64,000 nt of DNA. It comes from Ochromonas danica (taxonomy: Eukaryota > Sar > Chrysophyceae > Chromulinales > Chromulinaceae). This document shows, piece after piece, positions 13,887 to 31,282 of this stretch. The notes below the pieces were generated by a model. That model did no database searches, was not told the origin of the DNA, and saw only the letters and a program-made list of their open reading frames with translations. Numbering within the stretch: position 1 is the first letter of the stretch; each line of letters opens with the position of its first letter. Both the position numbers and the translations under genes were made by a program. The stretch covers positions 62,001-126,000 of the forward strand of contig VKHL01000008.1 of assembly GCA_015146655.1 (NCBI GenBank). The letters run 5' to 3'.

Positions 13887-14441
13887 CCCATCAATATACA
13901 GATGCTGTAAATATGATAGCGTGGTAGCTGTGCGCAGGTGTTGTTGGTAAAGATTATTAGTTTAGTGTAGGTTGATTGACTATTTTGCACAGAATTCTAA
14001 TATAAGGGGGCGTGGCTGGACAAAGTCGCAGTTGCATTATTCAGGCAAAAGTCACTTTCGCATGATATTGTTAGTTAAACAAGATCAAGATCCGTTCCAT
14101 TGACTTTGATGACTCTACGCTGATCTATCGCTCTGCTCTATAGACCCTGGTAGACTGACTAGTCTGGTCCCGCCAGCAGATCTCCAATCAACTTACTAAC
14201 CATTCAACCATCCATCTCTGAGTACAGAAAGATAATTTAAATTTCTGTTTCAAATCAATTCACAAGGATGCAGATATTACGAGAAAAAACAACGTTTATA
14301 CGTTTATACGTTGGTGCGCTGTTTTCTCTGCCACTGCCAGTAAACGCGATTGTTGCAGGGAGATAAATATCTGGCAGAAACGGCCAGACCTGCTTTTCGT
14401 TTTGCTTTACTTCTCATCATCAGTCATCCTACTGAAGAATT
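13887..14441. other. Intergenic upstream of PP2C gene
   Basis: About 555 bp, AT-rich, with no convincing gene. A short tandem repeat of the octamer ACGTTTAT (about 2.5 copies) lies at 14292-14312. It presumably carries the PP2C promoter and the 3' end of the preceding transcript. Confidence 0.4.
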
Positions 14442-15911
14442 ATGAGTAAATATGGAAGAGAAGCAAGTGAACTGAGTCTTCAGTCGGAGCTTCCAAATCT
14501 AAAGATGCCGCAGGTAAATTTATAAGACCCCATTTTTGGAATCGACTGTAATTACATCGTTGTTGTTCAGGTTGCTCTTGGTAGAGGCAATATGGCCACC
14601 ACTGCCAATTTTCATGGAATGAATTCGTCGATTCCATCGCCTCGTTCTTCCGGAGCTAGAGAGGTTCTAACTATGGCTAGAAAATTTCGTGCTCCTTCAA
14701 GACAGTCGAGTCAGGGTAGCCGTATCAATCGCAAGCAACAAGCAAAGCCGCTCGCTGAAATGGGATCGTTAAATGATTCCACTATTTTCGGCAACAGTCC
14801 CACGAGGCAGTTCATGTCATCGCTGAATAATGGAACATCGCTGGGTGAAAGCGGACTTCTTCCACAAATCAAGAACGCCAGTTCAATACATGGACACAGT
14901 AGTCCAGCTAATAGTCTGGCCGCTATGCCCAAAAGATTGTCTATACCTAACGGAATAAATAGTTTGGATGCGTATGGGGGGATGAACTATGGTCAAGGCG
15001 CGAAGGACTATGGTAATGGATTAACGGTCACATCTGAGGAGCTCTCGTATGCGGGTGTGACATCAGTAAAAGGGATGAAGCCTGGGAATCCGAATTGGAT
15101 CAATCAAGATAACTTTTTTCTAGTGGAAAATTTTGAGATGAGAGATATTCATTTATATTGTGTTCTAGATGGACATGGAGAAAATGGACATCATGTCTCA
15201 AGACGATGCCGGGAAAATTTCCCTCATTTCATCCGATCCACCAATATGCAAATCGATCAAGCTTTCAACATGATGCAAAATGATCTCACTTCAAGCGATA
15301 TTGACGTCCGTTGCAGTGGTGCCACCTGTGTGCTAGTTTGCATCATAAATACTCGTCTCATTGTTTATAACTGCGGCGATTCGAGGGCAATTTTAGCTCG
15401 CCGGACACCGAGTGGCTCTCTAGTTGCGCATCCGTTATCCAATGACCATAAACCTGACAAACCTGAAGAGAGAAAGAGAATATTGAGTTGTGGTGGACAT
15501 TTAGGCTGCCGTCAAGTGTTGGTTAATCAAGGAAACAGGGGGCCTGTAAGCATGCCTGTGGGGCCATGCAGGGTTTGGTACCAACACCGCGGGGAAACGC
15601 TTGGATTGGCCATGAGCAGATCTCTTGGTGATGCTATTGTCCACAAAGTCGGAGTTACTGCAGAACCAGAGATAACTGATCATGCCATTGACGACCACGA
15701 CGAATTCGTTATTCTCGCAACTGATGGGGTTTGGGATGTTGTGGATAACAACCATGCTGTGCAAATGGTTCAAAGCATCGCTTCGAGATCCGCCAATTGG
15801 AGTCCCCTGGAAGCTTCTAATACTATTTGTCGATTCGCTAGAAGCCGATGGGAGAAATTATCGCCAATGATCGATGATATCACTTGCATTGTTGTAAAGA
15901 TTCACAGATAG
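14442..15911 (+). CDS. PP2C-family Ser/Thr phosphatase (PPM)
   Basis: Exon 1 14442-14513 (24 codons) joins exon 2 14571-15911 across a 57-nt phase-0 intron, giving 470 residues. The start at 14442 is supported because the exon keeps frame into the larger exon. The first 150 residues are Ser/Asn-rich and poorly structured. The catalytic domain follows, with the PP2C signatures VLDGHGENGHH (metal-binding Asp and Gly), YNCGDSRAIL, SNDHKPDKPEERKRI, LAMSRSLGD and ATDGVWDVVDN, so both metal sites appear intact. PPM phosphatases are Mn/Mg-dependent and act as single subunits, commonly reversing stress-kinase signalling. The target is unknown. No membrane anchor or myristoylation glycine is visible. 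Confidence 0.92.
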
Positions 15912-16240
15912 CTGTTTGTGTGAATTAGTTGATATTATGCTAGATTTTCCGGGGTGGTTTAATTGGTTTAAATTTAGTTGCTTAAGTGATCTTTAAGTCT
16001 TCTTTTGTTTCCGAGTTGGTGAAAGCTTCCTACATATGCGCTTCCAATTCCATAGGGACCAACAGTTGTGCTTAATGAGAACTGTTGTGAGACGACTTAT
16101 TAGATGTTCATTAATACTACAGTATCATGGATGAAAGGCTGTACAGCAGCCCCATCATTAACTTAAGTGCATCAACGGCTAGTGAGAGAGTTTTCCCCTT
16201 CAAAGAACCGGCAATAGTTTTAAAAATCAACCACCAAACT
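15912..16240. other. Intergenic between PP2C and TOG-protein gene
   Basis: About 330 bp. An open frame beginning at 16127 runs into the first exon region but in a frame inconsistent with the splice model. No other signal seen. Confidence 0.35.
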
Positions 16241-19200
16241 ATGACTGATGAAATAGCAGAAGTTGCCGAACAAGGTAAGAATAATTCTATTGTTTCCAGA
16301 GGTGGATCATTTACATTAGTGCTCTGAACAGTCGGCGAGGAACAATCCGCATCCTTGGCTAATTTGCCTCTGGAGGAACGTCTTCGCAGCAAGGTTGGTC
16401 ATGACTTCAAAGCTCTTTTGTTCGTGTTTTCATTCTAGATTGTTGTTCGATAGGATTGGAAGCATCGGTTGAATGGTGTCGATGAGCTGAAGAACATTAT
16501 CCAGCCTGACACGGCAGAAGATATCCTGTCGAATCTCAGTAAGCTTTGTGGGGTTTCTTCTATTTTCCGGCTCATCGTAATGATGAGGTTGTGTGATCGT
16601 TAGGTGGCTTTATTCCTGGAATTACCGCTGATTCCAATGCGAATGTTCTCGAGATGGGTCTTGAAGTTGCACAATCATTCTTTGACGTTGCTCCTTTAGC
16701 CATCTGTGATAACATTGCAGGTGATTCGGTGAGTAATGTTGTGGAGAAGGCATTTGGTGGTCGCCCATCAACACAAACGAAAGGGAAAAGGCTGATGCTA
16801 AAAGTAATGGAAGTGGCTAATGTCACAACTTGTTCAACAATTCTCTTGTCAAAGTTCTCAGATCGGCGTCCGAAGATACCGCCTATGTGTATCGATATAA
16901 TTACTGAGGCTATTGGGCTGTTTGGAATAGGACTATTTCCAATAAAGGAAATAGTCAAAGGACTTCCAGGAGTTTTCAATGGCAACAACAGTGGCGCACG
17001 CGAAGCAGCTATGAAGCTGATAATCGAAATCCACAGATGGGTGGGTATGGCTCCGATTCAGTCCCTATTGGATGAGCTACGTTCAGCTCAAAAAGCTGAA
17101 TTTGAAAAGATTTTGGGGGAAAAGGCTTCTGAACAGTCGGCAGGTCCCCCAGTACCATCTCTGTATACTAAGAAGGATCGCTTGGCCTTAGAGTCTGGAG
17201 CTCCTATTATCCAGAATCAGCGAAGTATTGATGCGCGAGCATTCTGTGAAGAAATCGATTTGAGTAAGAAGCTGAAAGGTACTGAGTTTCCAGAGCTTGT
17301 AGCTAGTGAGAAGTGGTCTGATCAATCCAATGCACTGCAGCTTTTGCAGAAGTTAATGGGACCTACACCAGTGTTAAAGTACAACAGTACTGTACATGAT
17401 ATCATTGGAATGTGTCATAATTTTTTAAAGCAGGGGCATGTTCAAGTGCAGCTGTTATCTTTGCGTATTCTGGGAGTATTCGCAGAGTCCTTAAAGGACA
17501 AGGTCAATGCTGATTTAAGACAATTACTGGTCACCGTTTTGGGAAGAACAAAGGAGAAAAAAATTATTGTCGATTTGTTAGATGCGATGAAGAAAATGTT
17601 CCAGCATAGCTTGCAATTCGACTCTTTTGCGCCTGATGCGGCTGAAATCTTGAAAGGAAAGAACCCTCCTCATGCAAAAATCTGTGTGATTGAACTGCTG
17701 GAGTTTATTATACAAGCTGTTATTCCTTGCAATAGCGACACTTCATCTATTATGGTTAGCAATTTATTGCAATGTTGTGAAGATTCCGATCCAAAAGTAC
17801 GAGAGTCCAGTGTTAAAGCGCTCCGTGCAATGGCTTCAGCATCAAAGACTGATAGACGCACAGACGCATTCAAAATTGCTCTTAAATCTCTGCAGAGTTC
17901 GTCTCCAAAGCTCTACGCTAAAATTACTGCATCCAACGATGAAGAAGGCTCAGCTCCTCCGATACCTCAATCGCTACCGAAGACAGCTGTTTCTACCAGT
18001 TCTGATTCTGTTGAACCTGCGGTTCCTGCGACTTCCAAAGTATTGTCGCGGGGTGAAAGTAACACAGCCACAAGCGCGCCAGCAACTGCTTCCAGAACGA
18101 AAATACTTGGTGCCTCTTCCGTTAAAACCTCTACTCAAACGAACGCGAAGAAAGCATCAACTGCTTCTGCCGAAGAAGACGATACTGTTGATGAGTCCCT
18201 GATGAATATTGATCAAGCTACTGAGGTTTTGCAGTCTGTTATGTCAGATGTGAACTGGGATTCATTCATGGCTAAGTTCAATAGTGCGAAATGGCAAGAT
18301 AAACAGGAGGCATTTGGCGATATACAAAACCGCCTTCCTAATGATCGTCGAGAGGATGGACTACTATTGTCGGCACTTGTGTGCTTTACTTCCAAGCAGA
18401 CCAATGGCTTTAAGATTAGCAATATTATGGTTCAAAAGGCGGCCATTGACACTTTTTGCAAGGCGGCTATAATTTCTGCTTTTGATAAATACACTAAGAG
18501 TGCAGCATGGGAACTATTGAATCAATTCAGTGAGAAATTATCAGACAAGAAGGTCAGTGCTTCGGTAGAGGCGATGCTGTCAATCTTGTGTGAGCTCTGC
18601 AATGGCAATCTCATTATCAAGAGAGTTTGTACCCTTGTTGAAGCGTCAAAGGCACCAACTACTCATCAGGCATTCTTGCAATGGTTGAAGCAACGAATAG
18701 GCCAAAACGGACTTGTTCAATTGCCTATAACTGCTGTTGTTCCGTTCTGCATGAAAGAAATCGAACACAAGCTTGCGAATGTAAGATCGTCTAGTGTCGA
18801 GGTACTGGGAGAAATGTATTCCAAATGTGGTCCCAAGCTTTTGTCTATTATTCGTATGGATGATTTGCCACCTCAAGTGAAACAAGTGCTAGAAACAGAA
18901 TTCCAGCGAGTCGGATTCGATCCAGCTACGGTCCAAGCATCTATGAACGAGGGTGGAGCCGATCTATTTCCTCGCAAAGATATTTTGTCCGTGTTAGAAA
19001 AAGGAATTCTGAAGGAGATGAACTTTACGGAAGGTAAAACTAGCTGGCAGAATCGCAAGAAGGCATTGGATAATGTTATCGCAGCTTGCGAATCATCTGG
19101 ACATTACTTAGAATACAACAAGGCGACCGGTGAATTGGTAAAGAGCGTGAAATTGCGTATCAATGACACGCAGTCCAATCTTAAGCCTGTAGCAATGAGC

Positions 19201-22200
19201 GCTTTGGGTCATTTGATTGCTTCGTTTCCGCCAGAATCTGGACCGAAAGTGCTCCGCGCAATCGCAGCATCAATGCTATCTGGTCTTACCGATAACAAGC
19301 GCCCTATGAGAGAGGCCACGATTAGTAGTTTGCAGTTGGCAGTGACTAAAAACAGCGAAACATCCGATCCTGATCTTTTTATGGCTGTCTTTCCGTCATT
19401 TAGTGAGGCATTGGGCAATACTATTGGAAGGCAAGAACTACTCGAGTGGATGAGTCTACACAAACAGGACTTTAGAGGCGATTGCTCTGAGTTGGCACCT
19501 GCCCTTCTTTTGGTATTAATGGACAAACTCGCTCCTGTCCGCCTTCTATCCGAACAACTACTAACCTTCTTCTTGTCGCAAGGACTAATTTCAAAGAATT
19601 CGATAGAAAAGGTTGCTCGTGATTTGGCCCCAGCGAGTAAGCGAGCAATTCAAGGTTCGTTGGACAGACTTGCTATGGTAGAGGGGCCATTGAAATCCCA
19701 TACACAACATGCAGACATTGCTGTGAGTAGACCTGCAATACAGCCAAATGCTCATCCAGCACAACCTCAATTATCAGTTGAAGATAATTCAAATAATCAC
19801 CAAAGCTCGTCGAGTGCTGTTCCACAGCCTTCCTTCCTTGCCATGGATACAAGAATGACTTCATCTTGGCCTCAACCCCCCAAAGAGCCCTCTTATAACG
19901 ATCTGCTTGTTCTGAAAAGTCTGTGGTCCGACGGAATGGCAGGTGGATTAAACGAACTTTTATTTCCTAATGTTAATCGCTTTGACATTTTCAATCAAGA
20001 TGTATTCCTGTCGGCAATGGATGCACTTTCCAATCTCTTGAGCTCACCGTACTTCGAACAGCATGCCTCATTTGTCTTTGCTTGGATGAGTTATGTGCTA
20101 TACACTCAAGAAAGCAATCAAGGCATGGTGCGTCTCTTGGACTTTATCAAGCTGACCTTCAGCTATATGATGGAAACGCATAATCGGAGACTTATTACAA
20201 ATGCGGACTTCACTATAATTGTACCTCATCTAATTGAAGTGTTAGGGAGTAGATACGAAAAATATGGCTCCTCAATAGCTAATATCGTCACAATGACAAA
20301 GAATATCCTTGCACCGGATGCGTGCTTTCGAGTTTTCTTATGTGGTTTGAAATCTTCGAATAAACGAAGTTATTTCTTTTGTCTTGATGAATTGAAAGAG
20401 CTTGTGGAATCCAATGTGGACAAAATATCGTGGTCCCGACTGGATTTGGCGGATTTAGGATCATTTTTGGCTCTCCACCTCAGTGATTCAATCGCTATTT
20501 CTGCTTCTGTACAGATAATCAAAGGCATTTACGGAGCATCTGGACTATCTCCTTCGCAGTTCCTATCGAAGCTTGGACCTTTCTCGGAGCAGATTCAATC
20601 TCTGTTGGACAAAGATGTGTTTCAGAGTAGCGTGAATCGTCAATCTTCCTCTCAAGCACTCACGCCAAGGCAAGAAAGCAAAGAGCTTTCGAAAATAGTT
20701 GTTGAGATTCGAGATGATTCCCCGTTGGCTGTCACCCTGGAAGTATTTCTTCGCAGCGGAGAGGAGAAAGATGATTTTTCCCTCGTACGCAATGTGCTGT
20801 CTGAGCAACTGAAAATATTCATAGCCAAACTTGATGGCGGGGTTGGAGATGTTGACATAAACTTGATTGGTGATTTCTGCGATTGCCTGCGACTTATTGT
20901 CAATAAGAGATCAGATGCGCAGGTTGCGCCTAAATTGGATTTTCCTCTGCTAATTTTATTGTTGACAGCAATCTTTCAACTGTTATCGAGGGGAGTGGCA
21001 ACCCTTACTCTTGCCAAGCGATGCATTACGGCTTGTATGGAATGTGGTAATAGGATTGCTCAAGACAATTACTCCACTTCAGCGATTGATATACCAGATG
21101 GAAAGCAGAGCATATCGAGAGCACTGCACATTATTCTTGTTACCTTGCTGAAACCATTTTCCATCCATACTATCTTATCTGTTCTGTTCGATGTTTCTAT
21201 TGAACAGCGCTTGCCGTCTTCCACTACCAATCAAGCGATCACGCGAATGGTAGACAGGTTTATTAGAAATCGGCCAAAGAGTGGGAACATCAGTGAACTT
21301 CAAGAAGAGTCTAAAGGTCTTCTTCTCCATCTCCATCGTATTAGCGCATCCACCCCTATTTCTTCAGCTCCTGCGCTCCATATCTTAAGGAAGGCTGTTA
21401 GTCTTGCTGTGGAGGATTATGGTCGAGATTTTGTGCAAACCTGGATAGAATCTTCTCAAATAGCTTCCGATGCGTTAATATGTGTTATTCTGGATCGATT
21501 GACCACCCCAGATGATCGCAATCACGAACGAATTGTTGCACTGATTGATCAAATCACCAGTTCAACTAGCAAGATTGAGCCAGTCACAGAACTCTTTCGA
21601 ATTAAGAAATTAAACCCTCATATTGAAGTCAATAACTATCTCAGTAAGCTCTCCGTTCCCTTCCGCAATTTTGTATTGGAAACGTGGCAAAATTTGGAGA
21701 ACGATCCGATGAGGAAGTTTTCACAGCCAGAAGAAGTTGAGCCGGCTATTGTTGATGAAGGCGCCAACAACAATCGCAAATATCATTTTGAGCCATCCTC
21801 TCAAGCCGCAGCCACTGAAGGAGCCACCGAGGCCATGCGTATTTTGGAAGGGCTTAAGTCCAGACCCAGTCATTTCACGAGGATGACTAAGTCCTCTGTG
21901 GCCAACACCCCATCAACGGAAGACAGTGCGGTTGACCCTGCTGCTAATGGGTTGGTGTTCTTATCCTCTCTCCTCTTTTAGGTTTCTTTTTTTCACCTTT
22001 TCTGTTTTTAGTCGTCCTCCAAGTATCTCGCGAACCGGCTCCAGTCCTTTTGCGAGGCGGAACGAGAAAATTCGAGACAGTTTAAGCACTCTATCAGCTT
22101 CTTTGGATTTACCCACAACACTACGAGGTAGGTCCAAAATATCTAGTGGTAATGTTAATCGTGTTAATTGTTCTCCACATTCAAACAGAAAACAGACTGA

Positions 22201-22262
22201 ACTCTACACAATCTAACTTGGAGGAACGTCTTCAGCGATTAAAGAGTGACATGGAGTTTTAA
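16241..22262 (+). CDS. XMAP215/Dis1 family TOG-domain microtubule polymerase
   Basis: Six exons: 16241-16274, 16332-16393, 16454-16538, 16604-21950, 22012-22127 and 22189-22262; introns 57-65 nt and all phases close, giving 1,905 residues. Human CKAP5 is about 2,030. The N-terminus opens a TOG domain (LPLEERLRSKDWKHRLNG), followed by further HEAT-type TOG arrays near residues 270-530, 590-820, 850-1080 and 1180-1420, with basic, Ser/Thr/Pro-rich linkers around 480-590 and 1090-1150. The C-terminus is a short helical tail (NLEERLQRLKSDMEF). The family binds tubulin dimers and accelerates plus-end growth at spindle poles, basal bodies and cortical arrays. TOG numbering is by eye. Confidence 0.9.
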
Positions 22263-22355
22263 ATTGTAATTTTAAATTTCATAAGGTTGACCAACTTTAT
22301 ATACAGAGTGAATACAACCCTGCCTATTCATTCAGACAAAACACTGTTTGGAAGG

Positions 22356-23367
22356 TTATATCCATCCTCTCTCCTTCAATCGCGGTTCATGACTTTTTAG
22401 GATGTCGAAGACTGTTAGAGAAATACTGAGAGATATTGGACCTTTGATAATATTCATCGAGAACCCTTTCGCCAATCCTCTCATTCCCTCCGTTTCAATT
22501 AAATGCCGAACAACTTGTCTGATCATCAGGCAAATAAACGGAAAGGAATTAAATCAAGTTTAAAGAAAAAATTAAAAACAGAAAAAACCTGAATGTCGGG
22601 CTATAACCATTTTGTCGAACAGCTACTTGCATTCTTCTACGGACTATATCTAGCGGGTATGTGACAAATTGTCCAAATATACTACAAGACAAAAATTCAA
22701 GTGTTCTGATCAGACGCGTTAGACCAGCGAAATGAAGAGTGTCTTACCCAGCAACAGTATTGATAACTAAAGAAGCAAAGATACCTGGTGCATGATGTTC
22801 TTCGAGAACATAGAGCTCCAGAAGGGTTTGCTTCGTAAGCCAAGCGGTTCCTGAATAGGGAACGATCCCTAAAAGCGTGGGTGTTAACCCCTGTAAATAA
22901 CCACCTTGAGCGATTGCTGACTTCCAAGAACTACCCAAAGCTAATCGAACCCGAAGAACATCAAGTGGATAAGTCAAAATTGTTCCACAAAAGCCTCCAA
23001 TGGACCCAGCTAGAAACTTATAGGCTGCTGGTAATTTATCAGAGTGGTGTGCTGCTTTGAACAGATTCTCAGCATAATCATGGAACATGTAGCTACTGCC
23101 AGCATAAGGTGCCACGCGCAGAATAGTTGTCGAATGTCCTTTCCACAAAGAGAAAAATCCTCCGGTTCGAATCATATTTTGGCCACGGTCGATGGCTTTC
23201 TTGACAGTGAATTGCTCGGAGCTCACCTGAAAACTCATTTTGATGCGTTCAGCAGGGGCTATACAAGTTTTAGCAGCTATGCCAGCAACTGCTCCACAAA
23301 ATAAGCTAAACCCAATGTCGTGATGGTGAAATTCTTCCTTTTTCCGCTGATCTCCATGACCTTCCAT
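22356..23367 (-). CDS. Mitochondrial solute carrier (SLC25; CoA/adenine-nucleotide type)
   Basis: Three exons, 23367-22748, 22681-22589 and 22518-22356; introns 66 and 70 nt; 291 residues, the normal SLC25 size. Three tandem repeats each carry the carrier signature: the first is degenerate (APAERIKMSFQ), the second PLDVLRVRLA, the third PLDIVRRRMQ. Six transmembrane helices are expected in the inner mitochondrial membrane. The degenerate first motif, the GFFSLWKGH segment and the overall pattern are closest in my reading to the CoA / Leu5-SLC25A42 group, but other nucleotide carriers cannot be excluded. It lies tail to tail with the TOG gene (93 bp between stops) and downstream of the PA-domain gene on the same strand. 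Confidence 0.85.
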
Positions 23368-23875
23368 CCAACCTCTGCGTCATATAGCTGAGGAAACCTC
23401 ACAAAGCAACGGTAAAAGAACTCCTCCAAAACACGGGCCAAAGGAGTGACAGGACGAGCACGCAAGGATGCTGTAGGGAAGCAAAGACTAGGGCAGATAA
23501 GAGGAAATTGTGTTGGCAAGATATTATCTAATGGTTCACAGAACAATGCCCTCCTCTTCTGCTGCTGGGGCAGGCAGCGCTTGTTTCGTTAACTTTAAAC
23601 CTCCTGATTGCTGCGGCTGCTTCAACACACCAACACACCAACACACACTTGCTGTAGGCCCTCAAATCAATGCTTCTTGTAGACCCTGTTCCTGCTGGGA
23701 CTTCCAACGTCCAGCAGCCGTTGAGGCTGTAGTGTAAGCCTTGTGAGAAGTAGAATAAACCGTGGCGAACAAGAATGGAAGAGTAATGCCTTTTTATAGA
23801 CAACATCCATAAAGAAATAACCATTACAGATCCAAAGAGAAGAATAAACTGCCAGTCGTTAGTTTGCACACAGTT

Positions 23876-25694
23876 CTAGAGTTCACTTGCAACACCACCA
23901 AGTTTGACTGCATCCTGTCCAGCGTGTCCAAGAGATGTCTTCTTTACTCTTTGATTGTAAGCTTCCGTGAGGGTCGTAATTCTATCAACAAGAACAAGAT
24001 TACACCACACCCATACAAAGATAGTGATAAAGTCAATGATTCACCTATCAGGCCAGGTTTGATGCAAAGCGAGAAGGTCGTCGTAGCGTTTCTGCACATA
24101 GGCGTCAGATCTTGGCCAGCCCTATAGCAAGCAAAGAAACCATCCTCAGTTACGAACCCAGAGGTAAAAAAGATTGATCTCACCTCTCCTTTGTGAAGTT
24201 TTTCCAGAGTTTCCCAGGTATCACTATTAATGCTCTTCTTTAAGGTACCGTTAATAGGCAGGCCCTGGTCCTCCACAAGAGCAACATCACTACCTGAAAA
24301 ACTCTCCGCAACTAGAAGGCTGATACACGCCACAGATTAAATTAGTTAACAAATGTAAACAGATTGCATTTGCGTACCTGTAGGAACGTTTAGAAACCAT
24401 GACAACAGGGATAACTGTGTTTAGCCCCTTCCAACGTGGTTCCACTCCCTGAGAATGAGCAACTCGGTGAGCAAATAACATTCAATAGAGCAACAGTAAG
24501 CCTTACCATGCGAACGATATAAGGCTGCTGGCTTCCAACAATCATGAGCTTTCCGCCAGCCGCTTGGACTTCTTCCGCTTTTTTGACAAAGGGACAAGAA
24601 CCTCGGCGTACCAGCACTGCCTTTCCTTTGACATTGTTCTCAATCGGGGCGCAAGCTTCCGCAGGACGTGCAACAACAAGAGGAAGAGATACATTTGCAT
24701 GGGAAACCTAACACCAAACAAATTTTGATCATATCATTCCGGACAAAATATTAACGGACAGTCTTGTCTGACCTTCACTCCGAAGTGAGCCATCAAATAC
24801 TCAACCGGAAAATCGTCGCTATTTTGGGGAACCTCTTCACCACTTCTAAATATGCTCATTGTTCCGCCTATTTGACAGGCCCAGAAAAGAGTTGATCAAC
24901 GCCAATGTTTCAGAATGGGATGAAGAAGCATATACCTTCGATTAGATTATTCACATTTCGCCTCTCCTCGAAGGTAGCTGGCACGCATCTCGCACCAGAA
25001 TTCTCGCAATTAATTGGTACAATATAACCTTCAAGCTTTCGTCCAAATCCGCCTTCGGGTGGTCCTATTATACAACCAATTCAGGTGACTAACAAAAACT
25101 AACGTGACGGGTATCTCTTCACTGACCTTCATCATAGACAGACTCCAACAGTTGGCCTTCGAGTTGAGCAATGCTTGAAACAGAAAATTGAATATCATGG
25201 GCATCAGGTCCAGGCAAATGGTCGATTCCGGGCTCATTATTAATGATTACAACAGCTGAGGCATTGGCCAATTGTGCGAATTTCGCCTTGGTTCCAAAAG
25301 TGCAAGTTCCTCTATGAACCAGAAGAATGTGATTATTGTTAATCAAATGACCATTGGATAGTTCCTGGCAGGCATCACGAGGCTCGGCGAATACGAACTG
25401 CTTCCGCCCAATAGGAGGCTCGATGCCGAAATGAGCTCGGAAGTACTGGATAGTTTGCGGCCAGCCATCAATATATAATCTACCCCAAAAACGAGTGGAT
25501 CTGAGCCTCAATTGACCATCGATATCGTCCTCTCTTGCTGGAGTGCTGTCAGCGGAGAAATCAAGATTGGACATGACCTCGGGTAGAGCCAGCCAATCAT
25601 CTCCGACCTTAAACATGCTTGGCCTTCTGTCGGTAGAATCATCTGCCCAGGCGCATCCACAAAGCGTAAATAATAAAAGTAAGTTGACTAGCAT
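23876..25694 (-). CDS. Secreted/endomembrane tandem PA-domain protein
   Basis: Eight exons: 25694-25127, 25064-24936, 24867-24773, 24707-24507, 24448-24378, 24319-24184, 24121-24045 and 23981-23876. All junctions are GT-AG and phases close to 460 residues. ATG 25694 is preferred because it directly starts a good signal peptide (MLVNLLLLFTLCGCAWA). Two protease-associated domains follow: the first around residues 90-195 (DACQELSN..LLVHRGTCTFGTKAKFA..VVIINNEPG), the second around 265-360 (EACAPIE..VLVRRGSCPFVKKAEEV..LMIVGSQQP). No protease, RING or transmembrane segment follows; the C-terminus is a charged helical tail. PA domains usually mediate substrate or ligand contact in vacuolar receptors and proteases. 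Function here is inferred only as luminal or extracellular binding. Confidence 0.82.
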
Positions 25695-26038
25695 CTGAAT
25701 TTTCAAAGCGGGGCAGACGTTCAACAAGAGGGACAATGAATGAGTTAGGAACAATGCCAAAAACGAAACGCACAATCCCATGGAATCCCCCCAGCAGAAT
25801 TTCCAAAACTCGATTTTCTCTCAAATCGAAGGGATCATTTCAAATTTGGAGGTTTGGACTGACTGCTGGGTCTGGTGCGAGAGGTTTGGGGGAGGAGACT
25901 GCTCGGCTGCTCTGCTGCTGCTTGTGCTGGCACACGAGAGGGAATGGATTGCGCTGCGGAAGGGTCCTGCAGAAGCATCATCCACACTCCAACAGAGGAA
26001 GCAAACAATTGATATCAACCGAATTGAAATTTCCAAGC
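25695..26038. other. Divergent intergenic region (PA gene / ISWI)
   Basis: About 340 bp separating two divergent start codons, so a shared bidirectional promoter is likely. It includes a CTG/GCTG-rich segment around 25900-25940. No defined motif recognised. Confidence 0.4.
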
Positions 26039-31139
<5,101 letters not shown>

Positions 31140-31282
31140 CCAGTGATCGAGAGCTGTTTTGAGCTTCTTTGAGTAACCAACATAATTCAGCAACGTGGCC
31201 CCTTGTGGGCTAACTTTTAAACTTCTGTGCTTCAAGTTAGATTTGCATAAGAGCTCTGAAATCAATCGGACTACATCGACAA

